Position numbers and translations under genes: made by a program
Shown here: piece by piece, positions 1 through 13,776 of the stretch
How positions within the stretch are numbered: position 1 is the first letter of the stretch
Layout: every line of letters begins with the position of its first letter
Notes under the pieces: generated by a model
What the model saw: only the letters and a program-made list of their open reading frames with translations
What the model was told of the DNA's origin: nothing
Databases searched by the model: none
Source of the DNA: Microbispora sp. H11081
Lineage (GTDB): Bacteria > Actinomycetota > Actinomycetes > Streptosporangiales > Streptosporangiaceae
Assembly: GCF_012999535.1 (NCBI RefSeq)
Contig: NZ_JABBWV010000001.1
Span: 806,001-870,000, forward strand
Direction of reading: 5' to 3'
DNA: 64,000 nt

Positions 1-666
1 GGCTGCGACGTGATCGAGATCGGCCTGCCGTACTCCGATCCGCTCATGGACGGCCCCACCATCCAGGACGCGGTGCACCGGTCGCTGATCAACGGCACCC
101 GCATCGCCGACGTGATGCGCACCGTCGAGGGCGTGGCGAAGTCGGGGGCCGCGACCCTGGTGATGACGTACTGGAACCCGATCGACCGTTACGGCGTCGA
201 GCGCTTCGCCCGCGACCTCGCCAACGCGGGCGGCGTCGGGACGATCACGCCGGACCTGACGCCCGAGGAGTCCGAGCCCTGGCTCGCCGCGAGCAAGGAG
301 GCCGGCATCGACACGGTCTTCCTCGTCGCGCCGAGCTCGCCGGACGAGCGCATCGTGCGGGTCGCCGCCTGCTGCACCGGCTTCGTGTACGCGGCCTCTC
401 TGATGGGGGTGACCGGCGCGAGGGAGACCGTCGGCGCGGCGGCCGAGGGCCTGGTCAAGCGGACCAGGGCGCACACCGGGCTGCCCGTCTGCGTCGGCCT
501 CGGCGTGGGCAACGGCGCCCAGGCGGCCGAGGTCGCGGCGTACGCCGACGGCGTCATCGTCGGGTCCGCCTTCATCCGGCGGCTGCTCGACGCCCCGGAC
601 GAGAAGTCCGGACTCGCGGCCGTACGCGAACTGGCGTCCGAACTCGCCCGAGGCGTCCGGCGCTGA
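1..666 (+). CDS. trpA: Tryptophan synthase alpha subunit, 5' end cut off
   Basis: The alpha subunit cleaves indole-3-glycerol phosphate to indole and glyceraldehyde 3-phosphate and channels indole to the TrpB subunit in the cytoplasm. The frame is open from base 1 (GCDVIEIGLPYSDP), so the gene begins left of the window; a GTG at 10 is internal. Both catalytic carboxylates are visible: Glu in VIEIG and Asp in LMDGPTIQ, matching Glu49 and Asp60 of the Escherichia coli enzyme. Later barrel elements such as VCVGLGVG and the phosphate-binding VIVGSAFIRR are intact. It ends in TGA at 664-666, followed by a hairpin. trpA close to lgt is the usual actinobacterial arrangement. Confidence 0.96.
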   Translation, partial: GCDVIEIGLPYSDPLMDGPTIQDAVHRSLINGTRIADVMRTVEGVAKSGAATLVMTYWNPIDRYGVERFARDLANAGGVGTITPDLTPEESEPWLAASKEAGIDTVFLVAPSSPDERIVRVAACCTGFVYAASLMGVTGARETVGAAAEGLVKRTRAHTGLPVCVGLGVGNGAQAAEVAAYADGVIVGSAFIRRLLDAPDEKSGLAAVRELASELARGVRR

Positions 667-672
667 GCCGTT

Positions 673-692
673 CTGGGGTTTCCTCCCCCCAG
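673..692 (+). terminator. Possible terminator after trpA
   Basis: CTGGGG at 673-678 pairs with CCCCAG at 687-692 across an eight-base T/C-rich loop, seven bases after the trpA stop. The stem is only 6 bp and no T-run follows, so the call is moderate. Confidence 0.4.
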
Positions 693-802
693 GTGTGCCG
701 CTACCAGCCGAGACAGGCGGCTTACCATGCTCTTATCCAGCACATGGTGAGGTTGAGTCCCGGTACTGTTCAGTCGGTGTTGCCTACTGGGCGAGGAGTC
801 TC

Positions 803-1372
803 ATGGTTCACTTGGCATCCGGCACCTCGGTGTCCGAGCGGTTACAGCCCGCGAAGCCGGCGCTCTCCTGGGTGACGACCGCCGCGCGGATCGTGCTCGC
901 CGGTGTGCTGATCGTCGCCGGTGGCCTCAAGATCGGCGCGCCCGCGCTGTCCGTTCAGGCGGTGCGGGCCTACCAGCTCCTGCCCGACTCCCTCGCGCAG
1001 ATCGTCGGGTACGGCCTGCCCGTCCTGGAGATCATCACGGGTCTGCTGCTGCTCGTCGGGCTGTTCACGCGGGCGGCGGCGGTCGCCGGCGGGGTGATGA
1101 TGGTGGCCTTCGTCATCGGCATCGCGTCCGCCTGGGCCAGAGGGCTGCGCATCGACTGCGGCTGCTTCGGTGGTGACGGCACGCTGGCGGCGGGACAGGA
1201 CCCCGAATACCTCTGGGAACTGCTGCGGGACCTCGGGCTGCTCGTCTGCGCGGCGTGGATCGTGGTCAGGCCGGCGAGCCGCCTTTCGCTGGACAGCGCG
1301 CTGGGCTTCACCGGAGAGCGGGAGACGACGGACGAGGACGACTCGGACGACGCTGAGGATGACGGCGCGTGA
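803..1372 (+). CDS. MauE/DoxX-family redox membrane protein
   Basis: A 189-residue integral membrane protein with four hydrophobic segments (about 26-45, 66-86, 90-111 and 137-156) and a CGCFGG motif (Cys119, Cys121) in the loop after TM3. That motif is typical of the MauE-like branch of the DoxX family, which is thought to move reducing power or support disulfide chemistry across the membrane. The ATG at 803 is chosen because GCGAGGAG ends four bases before it; the frame opens upstream without a better start. The acidic tail (DEDDSDDAEDD) is presumably cytoplasmic. The next gene, 51 bp downstream, encodes a membrane-anchored DsbA-like protein, so the two probably form one thiol-redox unit. 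Confidence 0.8.
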   Translation: MVHLASGTSVSERLQPAKPALSWVTTAARIVLAGVLIVAGGLKIGAPALSVQAVRAYQLLPDSLAQIVGYGLPVLEIITGLLLLVGLFTRAAAVAGGVMMVAFVIGIASAWARGLRIDCGCFGGDGTLAAGQDPEYLWELLRDLGLLVCAAWIVVRPASRLSLDSALGFTGERETTDEDDSDDAEDDGA

Positions 1373-1423
1373 CCGCGGACGGCCGGGTGACGTCGCCGTG
1401 AGAATAGCCAGGGGGGAAGTTTC

Positions 1424-2170
1424 GTGAGCAAGCGGACGAGTGAGGCGGCCAGGGCCCGCATCGCGGCCCAGCGGGAGGCCGTGCGCAAGCAGGAGAAGCG
1501 CAGACGCGTCACGATGATCGTGACCATCGCGGTGGTCGCCGTGATCGCGATCGCGTTCGCGGTGTGGTCGGTGCGCCTCGGAGCCTCGGAGAAGGTCGCC
1601 GGCGGCCTCGCTCCGGTGACCGTGGAGAAGAACGGCACGGTCGTGATGGCCCAGCCCGGTGTGACCGCGCCCGTGGTCGACGTGTTCGAGGACTTCCAGT
1701 GCCCGGCGTGCAAGCAGTTCGAGGAGACCAGCGGCTCCACGCTGAAGAACCTGGCAGCCGAGGGCAAGGCCAAGGTCGTGTACCACTCGCTCACGATCTT
1801 CAGGCAGGAGCCGACGATGGGCAACTCGCTCCGGGCGGCCTCCGCGGCCCGGTGCGTGACCGACGGTCAGCAGTGGCTGGCGTTCCACGACAAGCTCTAC
1901 CAGAACCAGCCGAGTGAGACCGCGCCCGGCTTCACCGCCGACGAGCTGATCAAGTGGGGCAAGGAGGCCGGCGTCAACTCCGCCGACTTCGAGACCTGCG
2001 TGCGGGAGCAGCGCAACGCCGCCGCTCACCAGCAGCTCTCCGACAAGACGATGAGCGAGCAGAAGCTGACCGGCACGCCGACCGTCAAGCTCGACGGCAA
2101 GGACCTGGAGACCAACGTCGCCTTCGTGCCGAGCTCGCTGCGCGCCGCGGTGGAGGCCGCCGCCAAGTGA
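1424..2170 (+). CDS. Membrane-anchored DsbA/thioredoxin-fold protein
   Basis: A 248-residue protein with a basic cytoplasmic N-terminus, one TM anchor (about 30-50) and an extracytoplasmic thioredoxin-fold domain of the DsbA type. The redox motif is CPAC (Cys93, Cys96) in FEDFQCPACKQ, and a cis-proline loop is present as TGTPTV (about Pro219). The GTG start follows GGGGGGAAG at 1411-1419. The predicted role is oxidation, isomerisation or reduction of exported protein thiols, with the MauE-like protein just upstream as likely membrane partner. Its stop codon TGA overlaps the GTG start of the ADP-ribosylglycohydrolase gene (GTGA, 2167-2170), implying translational coupling. Confidence 0.87.
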   Translation: MSKRTSEAARARIAAQREAVRKQEKRRRVTMIVTIAVVAVIAIAFAVWSVRLGASEKVAGGLAPVTVEKNGTVVMAQPGVTAPVVDVFEDFQCPACKQFEETSGSTLKNLAAEGKAKVVYHSLTIFRQEPTMGNSLRAASAARCVTDGQQWLAFHDKLYQNQPSETAPGFTADELIKWGKEAGVNSADFETCVREQRNAAAHQQLSDKTMSEQKLTGTPTVKLDGKDLETNVAFVPSSLRAAVEAAAK

Positions 2171-3117
2171 CCTCTCCCGGGAACGGCCTCCCCGCGGCCG
2201 GACCCGCGGCGCGCCGGATCCACGCGGCGATGCTCGCCTTCGCGGCGGGCGACGCGCTCGGCGTGCCGTGGGAGGGCCGCCCGCCGGAGCGGGTGGACCC
2301 GGCCGAGGTCGTCCGGTTGCCGGCGCCTGACCGGGGCTGGCGGCGTGGCGCGACCTCCGACGACACGGCGCAGATGGTGCTGGTCGCGCGGTGCCTGGCC
2401 GACACGGCGGGGCGGCCCACGTCCCTGGACTTCCTCACCCGGCTTGCCGATGCGGCGCCCGCGGTGCGCGGCCTCGGGCCGACGACGCGGCGGGCGCTCG
2501 CGCGCTTCGCGGAGACGGGGGAGATCCCCGCGCCCGCGGCGGACGACCTGCCGACCAACGGCGCGGCCATGCGCGTCGCCCCGGCGGGCTGGGCCGTGCC
2601 GCCGCACCGGCCGGAACGCCGCCGCGACCTGTGCGAGGCGCTGTCCGTCGCGACGCACCGGGCGCCCGCGGCCGTGGCGGCGGCCTGCGTGATCGCGGCG
2701 ATGGCGTCGCACGCGGTGGAGGGGGCGGGCGCGGCCGGCCTGCTGGACGCGGCGGCGGCCGAGGCCCGCTGGGCGGGTGAGCGCTACGGCCCGATGGACG
2801 CCGTGCTGGACGCCGCGCGCGGACGATGGTCGCCCCCGCCGGGGGGCGTCTCCCTGGACGCCGTGGAGACGGCCGCCGCGGTGGTCCACGTGATCCGCGA
2901 GACCCAGGACCCGGCCGCCGCCCTGCCGTACGCCGTGTCGCTGGGCGGGGACACCGACACGGTCGCGGCGCTCGCGGGAGGCGTGCTCGGCGCGTGCGAC
3001 CCCGAAGGGGTGACCGCGCTCGGCTGGCTGGGGCTGGTGGACCTCGGCGAGTACCCCGGCCTGGCGGACCTCGCGGCACGCCTGGCCGCCCTCCGGGGGG
3101 CCTCAGCCGGGCTCTGA
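2167..3117 (+). CDS. ADP-ribosylglycohydrolase family protein
   Basis: A 316-residue DraG/ARH-type protein, expected to remove ADP-ribose from proteins, nucleic acids or small molecules using a two-metal centre. Family motifs are present in order: GDALG (28-32), the metal-binding SDDT (64-67) and GGDTDT (260-265). The GTG at 2167 overlaps the previous stop by four bases; an in-frame ATG at 2230 would remove 21 residues and leave GDALG close to the start. The substrate cannot be told from sequence. Association with a MauE/DsbA pair is not one I can assign to a named pathway. Confidence 0.85.
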   Translation: MTSPGNGLPAAGPAARRIHAAMLAFAAGDALGVPWEGRPPERVDPAEVVRLPAPDRGWRRGATSDDTAQMVLVARCLADTAGRPTSLDFLTRLADAAPAVRGLGPTTRRALARFAETGEIPAPAADDLPTNGAAMRVAPAGWAVPPHRPERRRDLCEALSVATHRAPAAVAAACVIAAMASHAVEGAGAAGLLDAAAAEARWAGERYGPMDAVLDAARGRWSPPPGGVSLDAVETAAAVVHVIRETQDPAAALPYAVSLGGDTDTVAALAGGVLGACDPEGVTALGWLGLVDLGEYPGLADLAARLAALRGASAGL

Positions 3118-3193
3118 GCGGGGTTCCCTGCGCGGTCGGCGCAGGTCGGGGCGGCGATGCCCGTGCCTCGCTCCGAGGCCGCCCTGTCTTGCG

Positions 3194-3208
3194 GTAACGT
3201 CACGTTAC
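3194..3208. promoter_or_regulatory. Perfect palindrome over the lgt promoter
   Basis: GTAACGTCACGTTAC is a perfect 7-1-7 inverted repeat touching the lgt ATG at 3209. It contains TAACGT (3195-3200), a TANNNT -10 element eight bases before the ATG. There is no Shine-Dalgarno sequence, so lgt mRNA is probably leaderless and the palindrome would cover the -10 element and the transcription start. That is a natural operator position. Confidence 0.5.
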
Positions 3209-4219
3209 ATGCCCCTCCTCGCCTCGATTCCCAGCCCTTCGCAAGGGGTCTGGAATCTCGGACCGATCCCGATCCGCGCGTACGCGCTGTGCATCGTGCT
3301 CGGTGTCATCGTCGCCGTATGGATCGGCGAACGCCGCTGGCGCGCCCGTGGCGGCGCCCCCGGGACGATCACCGACCTCGCAGTCTGGGCCGTGCCGTTC
3401 GGCCTCGTCGGCGGGCGCCTCTACCACGTCATCACCGACTGGCAGATCTACTTCGGCCCGGACGCGCCGAAGCGGCCGATCGACGCCCTGTTCATCTGGG
3501 AGGGCGGCCTCGGCATCTGGGGCGCGATCGCCCTCGGCGCCCTCGGTGTGTGGATCGCCTGCCGCCGGAGCGGCATCTCCTTCACCGCCGTCGCCGACAC
3601 CCTCGCCCCCGGTGTGGCCGTGGCCCAGGCCATCGGCCGGTGGGGCAACTACTTCAACCAGGAGCTGTTCGGCGGCCCCACCGACCTGCCGTGGGGCCTG
3701 GAGATCGAGCCGGGCCGCCCGGGCACCATCCCCGGCGAGACCACCTACCACCCGGCGTTCCTGTACGAGTCGCTGTGGGACCTCGCGCTCGCCGTGGTGC
3801 TGATCCTGGCCGCCCGCCGGTTCGCCCTGCGGCACGGCCGGGTGTTCGCGCTGTACGTGGCGGGCTACACGCTCGGCCGGTTCTGGATCGAAGGGCTGCG
3901 GGTGGACCCCGCCCACCACATCCTCGGCCTGCGGCTGAACCAGTGGACCTCGGTCGTCATCTTCCTGTGCGCGCTCGCGTACCTGTGGCTGGCCCGTAAG
4001 CGCACGGACGAGGAGCCGCTGAACGGGCCGGCGGGTGACGTGGGCGGGGGCGACGCCGACCCCGCGCACGGACGGGACCAGGCCGACGAGCCCGAGCTCC
4101 TGCGCGACGAGACGCGGGACGAGACACTGGACGGCGGCCCGCCGGACGGCAAGGAGACGGCCACCGCGGGCGCCGCGAGCGACGCGGGGACGGCGGAGGG
4201 GGAGGCCGACCGGCGATGA
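3209..4219 (+). CDS. lgt: Prolipoprotein diacylglyceryl transferase
   Basis: Lgt transfers diacylglycerol from phosphatidylglycerol to the lipobox cysteine of prolipoproteins in the cytoplasmic membrane. The 336-residue protein has about seven hydrophobic segments and the Lgt signature GRWGNYFNQELFG (143-155); Arg144 corresponds to essential Arg143 of E. coli. HPAFLYESLWD follows. The region aligning with E. coli His103 reads WEGGLGIWG, so that histidine is Trp here. A hydrophilic acidic tail of about 65 residues follows the last TM, as in other actinobacterial Lgt proteins. The stop overlaps the next start (ATGA). Several lipoproteins encoded in this window are its expected substrates. Confidence 0.95.
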   Translation: MPLLASIPSPSQGVWNLGPIPIRAYALCIVLGVIVAVWIGERRWRARGGAPGTITDLAVWAVPFGLVGGRLYHVITDWQIYFGPDAPKRPIDALFIWEGGLGIWGAIALGALGVWIACRRSGISFTAVADTLAPGVAVAQAIGRWGNYFNQELFGGPTDLPWGLEIEPGRPGTIPGETTYHPAFLYESLWDLALAVVLILAARRFALRHGRVFALYVAGYTLGRFWIEGLRVDPAHHILGLRLNQWTSVVIFLCALAYLWLARKRTDEEPLNGPAGDVGGGDADPAHGRDQADEPELLRDETRDETLDGGPPDGKETATAGAASDAGTAEGEADRR

Positions 4220-4935
4220 CGGAGGCCACGACGGGGGCGCGGGCCGAGATCCACCACCAGCACCGGGACGTCAACGGCGGCTGGTTACGCCCGGCGGTCT
4301 TCGGCGCGATGGACGGTCTGGTCTCCAACTTCGCTTTGATCGCCGGGGTCGCCGGCGGCACCGCGGAGACCAAAATCATCGCGCTCGCGGGCATCGCCGG
4401 CCTGGCCGCCGGGGCGTTCTCCATGGCGGGCGGCGAGTACGTGTCGGTCGCCAGCCAGCGGGAGCTGGCGCAGGCCGAGATCGCCGTCGAGCGCCGGGAG
4501 CTGGAGCGGCATCCGGAGGCCGAGGAGGCCGAGCTCGCCCGGATGTACGAACGCCGGGGCGTGGACCCGGAGACCGCCAGGGAGGTGGCCAGGCAGATCT
4601 CCCGGAACCCCGAGGAGGCCCTGGCCGTCCACACGCGGGCGGAGCTCGGCGTGGAGCCCGGCGACCTGCCCTCGCCCGTGCTGGCCGCCGTGTCGTCGTT
4701 CGTGTCGTTCAGCCTGGGCGCGCTGATCCCGCTCCTGCCGTACCTGCTGGGCGTGCGGGGGCTGTGGGTCTCCGCCGTGGTGTCGATGGTGGCGCTGTTC
4801 GCCGCCGGCGCGGTCGTCTCCCGGGTGACGGCCCGCAGCTGGTGGTTCAGCGGCCTGCGCCAGCTCGTGGTGGGGGCCGTGGCGGCGGCGCTGACCTGGG
4901 GTCTGGGCTCGCTGATTGGAACAGGCGGTCTATGA
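4216..4935 (+). CDS. VIT1/CCC1-family metal transporter
   Basis: A 239-residue membrane protein of the VIT1/CCC1 family, which in plants and yeast moves Fe2+ or Mn2+ into the vacuole and in bacteria probably exports or detoxifies iron or manganese. The N-terminal PAVFGAMDGLVSNFALIAGVAGG segment is diagnostic of the first TM. A long charged region (about 90-150) rich in Glu and Arg contains MYERRGVDPE, the cytoplasmic metal-binding-type domain, and three further TM segments follow. The ATG overlaps the lgt stop by four bases, and its own stop overlaps the next ATG (ATGA, 4932-4935). Metal specificity is not evident from sequence. Confidence 0.85.
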   Translation: MTEATTGARAEIHHQHRDVNGGWLRPAVFGAMDGLVSNFALIAGVAGGTAETKIIALAGIAGLAAGAFSMAGGEYVSVASQRELAQAEIAVERRELERHPEAEEAELARMYERRGVDPETAREVARQISRNPEEALAVHTRAELGVEPGDLPSPVLAAVSSFVSFSLGALIPLLPYLLGVRGLWVSAVVSMVALFAAGAVVSRVTARSWWFSGLRQLVVGAVAAALTWGLGSLIGTGGL

Positions 4936-5837
4936 CGAGGCGCAAGCGCCGGTCGGGCCCGCCCGCCGAGGGCTGGACCGGGTCCACCCTCAGCGAGTTG
5001 GGGCTGGACGACCGGCAGCAGCGTGTGTTCGTGTGGTCCGTCGTCGCCGCGGGGGTCCTGGCGATCGCCCTGGTGCTGACGCTGACCGTCAACGCGATCG
5101 GCGCGCCGCCGCCGCAGCCGGCGCTGTCGGGTGGCGGCCTGGTCGGGGAGGGACTGCCCGGGTCCTTCGAGACCTGGCCGTCGCCGAAGGAGCTGGCACC
5201 GGTCGAGGACCGCAAGGCCGACGCCGCGCCGCTGACCGCACAGGAGGTGTTCGGGGCGCGGACGCTGACCGCGGGGAAGATCACCCTGCGCAGGCTCGCC
5301 AGCCGCCTGGACCAGTCCTGCGCCGGCGCGGTGTGGGGCGCCGACCTCGCCGACGCCCTGGCGGAGGCGGGATGCGTGCAGGCCGTACGCGGGCTGTACG
5401 CGACGGCCGACGGCGTGTACATCGCGCAGTACACCCTGTTCAACCTCGCGGACGTCGCGGCGGCGGACGCGCTGGCGAAGTCGCTCGCCTCGCTCTACCG
5501 GGGCGCCTGGGTGCAGCCGCTGGAGTCCTCCCGCGCGAAGTTCGGCGCCTACAGCGAGGCGAACGCCTACGTACTCGGCCACTACCTCGGGGTGGCCTGG
5601 GTCGGCAGGACCGACGGCGCGGAGCCGGGGGAACGGGACGACTTCATCATGCTCGGCCTGGCCGTGCGGGAGGCGGAGAAGTCGGTCTTCCGCCGCGTGG
5701 TCAAGGTCGCGGGCGTGCCGTCGGACCCCGCCCGTCCGCCCGGCCCGGCCGACACCGCCCAGCCCGCGGAGGAGCCGCCCACCGACCCCGGCGCGTCTGC
5801 GGCGGTCTCCGCCCCGCCGTCCCCGTCATCCGGCTGA
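4932..5837 (+). CDS. Unknown single-pass membrane protein
   Basis: A 301-residue protein I do not recognise. It has a basic N-terminus (MTRRKRRSG), one TM helix (about 34-55) and an extracytoplasmic domain with two cysteines in SCAGAVWG and AGCVQAV (a possible disulfide), ending in a Pro/Ala/Ser-rich tail of about 50 residues. The start ATG overlaps the VIT-family stop, making it the last gene of the lgt run. Its final 12 bases overlap the 3' end of the convergent polyamine synthase gene. The domain resembles other actinobacterial secreted domains of unknown role only in general composition. Confidence 0.72.
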   Translation: MTRRKRRSGPPAEGWTGSTLSELGLDDRQQRVFVWSVVAAGVLAIALVLTLTVNAIGAPPPQPALSGGGLVGEGLPGSFETWPSPKELAPVEDRKADAAPLTAQEVFGARTLTAGKITLRRLASRLDQSCAGAVWGADLADALAEAGCVQAVRGLYATADGVYIAQYTLFNLADVAAADALAKSLASLYRGAWVQPLESSRAKFGAYSEANAYVLGHYLGVAWVGRTDGAEPGERDDFIMLGLAVREAEKSVFRRVVKVAGVPSDPARPPGPADTAQPAEEPPTDPGASAAVSAPPSPSSG

Positions 5838-7382
5838 CGGAGGGCCGGACGTCGCGGCGGCCGGCGCCGGCATCCCGGCGAGGCGGTGGAGCGGAAGCTC
5901 CAGCGGGGTGGCGTCGAGGGCCCAGGGCGCGGCCTCCTCGACTGCCGCCCTGGCCTGCCGCTTGGTGAGGCCCGCCGTATCGGTCAGCGCCTCCCGCCAG
6001 GTGTTGGCGACCTTGCCGTGCGCGCTGTCCATGATCTTGCGTACCACCCGCTCGGGGCCGCTCGCGGGCGGCGCGAGCCGTACGGCGTCGAGCACGTGGC
6101 CCTCGGCGGTGAGGGTGTAGACGGGGGCCAGCAGCGCGGCCAGCGCGGGCAGGTCCGCGACCGGGGCCGCGGTGAGCACGCGCACGTGCCTGGCGCGGGT
6201 CGCGAGCAGCAGGCGGGGCAGCGCCGCCTCCAGCCCGGCGGGCACGGCGATCGCCACCCGATCGGGGTCGGTGGCGTACGGCTTGGCCAGCAGGGTGGCG
6301 AGCCGGGTGCGCGGCGCCTGCGGCAGCAGGCCGCGCGGCCAGTCGCCGGCGAGCAGGTCGGGGCCGAACGCGGTCACGGCCGCCTCGTCCGGCGGCGCCG
6401 CCGGGGCGGACTCGACGGACTGCGGGCCCTGCGTGTAGATGGCCGTGGCGAGGCGGTCGAGCCGGGCGGCGATCGCCGGCCACGTCTTCGTGGTGGGGCG
6501 CAGCACGTACAGGTCGGCCGCGCTGCCGATCGCCTCCGCGCCGTGATACCGGTTGAAGTGCGGGAAGATCGCCTCGCTCAGCAGGTTGAGGTCGAGCAGG
6601 GCCTTCTGCACCTTGAGCGCGAGCATCGGGGTGCGCTCAGAGGCGCCGTACGCCACGAGGATCCGTCCATGGTCGCGGTCGCGCAGGCCTTCGGCGGCGC
6701 GGGCGGCGAACAGCCCGATCCCCTCCGGGGTGTACGGCGGGTCGGTGATCGCGAGGTCGGCCCAGCCGCGCAGCGACGGCGGCAGGCCGAGGCGCAGGTC
6801 GGCCCAGCGGGTGCGCACCCCGAGGTCCTGGGTGTCGATGTACTCCAGGATGCGGTCGTCGACGTCGGCCACGGCGACCTCGGCCTCGGGGTGGATCATC
6901 CGCACGGCCAGTGAGGTGAGGTCGTGGTCGCCGACGCACAGCAGGCGGGCGCCGGGCAGCCAGAACCGCCGCCCGAGCAGGAGGGCGCGGCGCAGCACGG
7001 TCTCCGCGGTCGCGGAGACGTGGTCGAGCGCGTACCGTCCCCTGGGTGCCCCGGCGATCAGCGCCTCCAGGCGTTCGAGGGTGTCCTTGTGTGCCGTGAC
7101 CATCCCGGAGACCGGATCCTGGAGACCGGAAATAGCCGTATCAATCCCGACGTTGTAGCGATTGACCTGATCGAGGGGAATACGGACGCGGTCGCCGCTG
7201 TGCTCAAGGGGGAGCGCCCGCAACAGCGACTCGATCGTCCGCCGTGACGTCGCGGTCTCCCTGACCAGGTCGGGCAAGGTCCACCAGCGGCCGCAGGACA
7301 GGAGCGCCAGCGCTCCGCGCAGTCGGAGACCGTCCACGCCGGCCTCCGCGAGCAGTTCGTCGATCGCCTCATGACCACCCAT
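5826..7382 (-). CDS. BpsA-type branched polyamine synthase, long form
   Basis: Family: N4-bis(aminopropyl)spermidine synthase (BpsA), which in thermophiles adds two aminopropyl groups from decarboxylated S-adenosylmethionine to spermidine. The 518-residue protein has an N-terminal winged-helix region (about 15-75) and a Rossmann-type catalytic domain with GDHDLTS (151-157), an acidic DVDDRILEYI strand and DPPYTPEG (214-221). Archaeal BpsA is about 350 residues; here about 170 extra residues follow and end in a Pro/Ala tail. The ATG at 7382 has TATGGT six bases upstream and no Shine-Dalgarno, so it is probably leaderless. In a mesophile the true product is unproven; it is often annotated simply as a methyltransferase-like protein. 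Confidence 0.75.
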   Translation of the reverse strand: MGGHEAIDELLAEAGVDGLRLRGALALLSCGRWWTLPDLVRETATSRRTIESLLRALPLEHSGDRVRIPLDQVNRYNVGIDTAISGLQDPVSGMVTAHKDTLERLEALIAGAPRGRYALDHVSATAETVLRRALLLGRRFWLPGARLLCVGDHDLTSLAVRMIHPEAEVAVADVDDRILEYIDTQDLGVRTRWADLRLGLPPSLRGWADLAITDPPYTPEGIGLFAARAAEGLRDRDHGRILVAYGASERTPMLALKVQKALLDLNLLSEAIFPHFNRYHGAEAIGSAADLYVLRPTTKTWPAIAARLDRLATAIYTQGPQSVESAPAAPPDEAAVTAFGPDLLAGDWPRGLLPQAPRTRLATLLAKPYATDPDRVAIAVPAGLEAALPRLLLATRARHVRVLTAAPVADLPALAALLAPVYTLTAEGHVLDAVRLAPPASGPERVVRKIMDSAHGKVANTWREALTDTAGLTKRQARAAVEEAAPWALDATPLELPLHRLAGMPAPAAATSGPPSAG

Positions 7383-7388
7383 GCGCAA

Positions 7389-7394
7389 ACCATA
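7389..7394 (-). promoter_or_regulatory. -10 element of the polyamine synthase gene
   Basis: On the minus strand TATGGT lies six bases upstream of the ATG at 7382. This spacing puts the transcription start on or next to the start codon. No convincing -35 hexamer is visible. Confidence 0.5.
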
Positions 7395-7460
7395 TCCACG
7401 GCGCTGACCTGTGAAGGTTCGCGAAGCGGACCTGGGGGGCACTATTCCGGCAGCGTGTTG

Positions 7461-7466
7461 TAATCT
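7461..7466 (+). promoter_or_regulatory. Candidate -10 element of gltBD
   Basis: TAATCT occurs in the 156-bp divergent gap and would start a leader of about 65 nt carrying GGGAG (7527-7531) before the gltB ATG. No good -35 hexamer is visible, so an activator may be needed. Confidence 0.4.
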
Positions 7467-7538
7467 CTAAAGCACTCAACCGCAGCAGGGCCAGCGTCGT
7501 CCCTCTGTTCCACGCAGATTGACGACGGGAGTGACTAC

Positions 7539-12080
<4,542 letters not shown>

Positions 12081-12093
12081 GGGGGGTACACCG

Positions 12094-13578
<1,485 letters not shown>

Positions 13579-13586
13579 GACGCGAT

Positions 13587-13627
13587 CCGGCAGCCGTGGT
13601 CCCAGGGGACCGGACCACGGCTGCCGG
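13587..13627 (+). terminator. Strong hairpin terminator after gltBD
   Basis: A perfect 16-bp stem (13587-13602 with 13612-13627) encloses a nine-base loop, starting eight bases after the gltD stop. There is no T-tract, which is common for high-GC actinobacterial terminators. Confidence 0.8.
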
Positions 13628-13739
13628 TTCCAGGCCGGGCCGGCCGATCACCGAGGGGATAAAACGGGCATATCCCAGTTCGGTGGCCGTGGTTTGCCAG
13701 AGCACGCGGCTGCCGGGAGGATGCTGAGCCCGGATCGAG

Positions 13740-13759
13740 GGGCCCCGGCGCCGGGGCCC
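13740..13759. repeat. 20-bp perfect GC palindrome before the subtilase gene
   Basis: The twenty bases are a perfect palindrome centred on GGCGCC; as RNA they would form an 8-bp stem with a GCGC loop. It ends seven bases before the GAGGAGGA ribosome binding site of the subtilase gene, so it could affect translation or bind a regulator. Confidence 0.5.
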
Positions 13760-13776
13760 GCTATCGAGGAGGATCG

